NCBI GenBank assembly: GCA_937892695.1
Contig: CALBJK010000123.1
Span: forward strand, 1-7,300
Source of the DNA: an uncultured Prevotella sp.
GTDB lineage: Bacteria > Bacteroidota > Bacteroidia > Bacteroidales > Bacteroidaceae
Reading direction: 5' to 3'
Length of the DNA: 7,300 nt
Positions 6,071 through 7,300 of this stretch are shown here, piece after piece. A program made the position numbers and the translations under genes. The notes under the pieces are model-generated. The model saw nothing but the letters and a program-made list of their open reading frames with translations, did no database searches and was not told the DNA's origin. The number at the start of each line of letters is the position of its first letter. Positions within the stretch are counted from its first letter, which is position 1.

Positions 6071-6703
6071 TCACTTCTTCCTTATTACTGTCAGTCCGTC
6101 ACGCAAAGGTAGAATCACCTGTTCTACACGTGAGTCGGCGGCCACAAAGTCGTTGAAATCCTCTATGCCGACGGTCTGGCTGTCATGGTCGTAGGCATGG
6201 TCGATGACATGACCGTCCCAAAGAGTATTGTCGGCGAGTATGAATCCGCCCGGACGCAACAGTCCTATTACCGTCTCGTAGGTCTGGACGTATGTGCGTT
6301 TGTTGCCGTCGATGAAGGCCATGTCAAACGTTATTCCGAGTTTCGGGGCTTCGACATTGGCATCGCCGATAATGAATTTTATCTTGTCGGCCACTGCCGA
6401 ACCTTCTATCCACGGACGGGTAAAAGGTTCCTGCTCGTCGTTTATCTCGAATGTCCATACCATTCCGCCCTCATCAAGCCCCTCGGCCAGACATATCGCG
6501 CTGTAGCCCGAGAATGTGCCCACTTCGAGGATGTTCTGCGGCCGTACCATCTCCACTAACATTTTCAGAAGACGGCCCTGCAGATGTCCGCTTGCCATGC
6601 GTCCGTGTATGGTATGGATGTTGGTAGCGCGGTAGAGCCGATGCAGATATTCGCCTTCCGGTTCGCTATGTGCCAAAATGTAGCGTTCCAAATCTTCTGT
6701 CAT
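6071..6703 (-). CDS. SAM-dependent O-methyltransferase (COMT-like, Methyltransf_3)
   Basis: Class I methyltransferase of the small, metal-dependent catechol/caffeoyl-CoA type; its substrate in bacteria is not known from sequence. The 210 residues show the family layout: an N-terminal helical cap with HGRMASGHLQGRLLKMLV (33-50), SAM-binding motif I ILEVGTFSGYSAICLAEGL (58-76), the acidic ribose-binding E86 in TFEIN, IGDA (112-115) with D114, then FDMAFIDGNK (126-135) with D132, and LLRPGGFILADNTLW (148-162) with D158-N159. D132, D158 and N159 are the expected metal-binding residues. Length is normal and all key residues are present. It starts 41 nt after the aroQ stop on the same strand, so both probably share a transcript. 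Confidence 0.92.
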   Translation of the reverse strand: MTEDLERYILAHSEPEGEYLHRLYRATNIHTIHGRMASGHLQGRLLKMLVEMVRPQNILEVGTFSGYSAICLAEGLDEGGMVWTFEINDEQEPFTRPWIEGSAVADKIKFIIGDANVEAPKLGITFDMAFIDGNKRTYVQTYETVIGLLRPGGFILADNTLWDGHVIDHAYDHDSQTVGIEDFNDFVAADSRVEQVILPLRDGLTVIRKK

Positions 6704-6744
6704 AACCAGACTTTTTGCTTTTCATATTATTCTCTTTCGCCCAT

Positions 6745-7164
6745 TCACTTTCTCAAGAACGCCTCTATGGCAAGCCTGTATGAATCGAGTCCGAAGCCGC
6801 AAATCACGCCACGGCACGCACACGAAATCATAGAACGGTGGCGGAACTCCTCTCGCCGGTGAACATTGGAGATATGCACTTCTATCACAGGCGAAGTGAT
6901 GGCCCTGATACAATCTTGCAGGGCGATGCTCGTATGGGTGTAGGCTCCGGCATTGAGCACTATTCCGTCAACCGAAAAGCCTTCCTGCTGCATCTTGTCA
7001 ATCAGCGAGCCTTCGACATTGCTCTGGAAATAGTCTATAACGACATCTGGATATTCTTTGCGCAGTTCCGCAAGATAGTCTTCAAACGAGCTGCTGCCGT
7101 AGATGCCCGGTTCGCGGCGACCTAACAGATTCAGGTTGGGACCGTTTACAATCAGTATTCTCAT
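6745..7164 (-). CDS. aroQ: 3-dehydroquinate dehydratase, type II
   Basis: Shikimate-pathway enzyme; dehydrates 3-dehydroquinate to 3-dehydroshikimate by anti elimination, as a cytoplasmic dodecamer. The 139-residue protein has the whole type II active site: NGPNLNLLGRREPGIYG (7-23) with catalytic R17 and Y22, QSNVEGSLID (47-56), LNAGAYTHTSIALQD (70-84) with N71 and H77, and EVHISNVHRREEFRHRS (95-111) with E95, H97, S99, R104 and R108. I chose the ATG at 7164 (MRILIVNGPN); a TTG three codons earlier (7173) is possible but unnecessary. It is the first gene of the minus-strand operon with the O-methyltransferase gene, behind a promoter at 7189-7215. Confidence 0.96.
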   Translation of the reverse strand: MRILIVNGPNLNLLGRREPGIYGSSSFEDYLAELRKEYPDVVIDYFQSNVEGSLIDKMQQEGFSVDGIVLNAGAYTHTSIALQDCIRAITSPVIEVHISNVHRREEFRHRSMISCACRGVICGFGLDSYRLAIEAFLRK

Positions 7165-7188
7165 TGTCTTCAATTATTGTTCTCGCTG

Positions 7189-7215
7189 CAAAGTTACAGC
7201 AAAAGAACAAAACAA
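7189..7215 (-). promoter_or_regulatory. Bacteroidetes-type promoter for aroQ
   Basis: On the minus strand, TAACTTTG (7196 to 7189) is an exact TAnnTTTG -7 box, identical to the one before metK. A TTG (7215 to 7213) lies 16 nt upstream, closer than the usual 19-21, so the -33 assignment is weaker than the -7 box. Transcription would begin near 7182, giving a leader of about 20 nt before the aroQ ATG. Confidence 0.6.
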
Positions 7216-7236
7216 GGACATTCCATTTTGTTTTTG

Positions 7237-7267
7237 TTGGTCATTCTACAATACTCCGTTAAATTTT
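7237..7267 (+). promoter_or_regulatory. Possible promoter of a divergent gene beyond the window
   Basis: TTG (7237-7239) lies 20 nt before TAAATTTT (7260-7267), the same spacing as in the metK promoter, but the -7 box lacks the final G of the consensus. It would drive a gene starting after 7300. In related genomes a tyrosine recombinase gene (xerD) is often divergent from aroQ; nothing of it is visible here. Confidence 0.3.
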
Positions 7268-7300
7268 TCGTAGTGGCATTTCAGCACACATAAAATCAGA

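Overview
The window is a stretch of Bacteroidales chromosome, most like Prevotellaceae, Muribaculaceae or Bacteroidaceae; the sequence does not decide between them. Three things point there: promoter boxes of the phylum-specific TAnnTTTG type, starts without Shine-Dalgarno sequences and with A-rich leaders, and the gene string DUF4271 - hemD-like - rnpA - yidD - tyrS.

Layout on the + strand. A promoter (150-180) is followed by a SAM-II-type riboswitch leader (about 187-332) and metK (330-1649). A stem-loop (1660-1687) separates metK from a tightly packed housekeeping cluster: a DUF4271 membrane protein (1712-2746), a HemD-like protein (2757-3506), rnpA (3528-3938), yidD (3935-4177, overlapping the rnpA stop) and tyrS (4304-5605). 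A likely internal promoter lies in the 3' end of the DUF4271 gene (2660-2667).

Layout on the - strand, converging on tyrS. aroQ (7164 to 6745) and an O-methyltransferase gene (6703 to 6071) form a short operon behind their own promoter near 7189-7215. Between them and tyrS lies an AT-richer scar that holds the C-terminal fragment of a DNA cytosine-5 methyltransferase, truncated and frameshifted (about 6005 to 5710), and a strong stem-loop (5641-5672) in the convergent intergenic region.

The most interesting element is the metK leader. It contains a SAM-II pseudoknot aptamer (220-269), a perfect 10-bp hairpin whose 3' arm contains the metK AUG (301-310 with 323-332), and a 12-bp complementarity (253-264 with 296-307) that would undo both the aptamer core and the AUG-blocking hairpin. 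Together these read as a complete feedback switch: SAM, the product of MetK, would stabilise the aptamer, release the 5' arm and hide the start codon. The class of aptamer is known; the direct AUG-occluding expression platform is the part worth testing. The rest of the window is mostly ordinary core metabolism and translation machinery.
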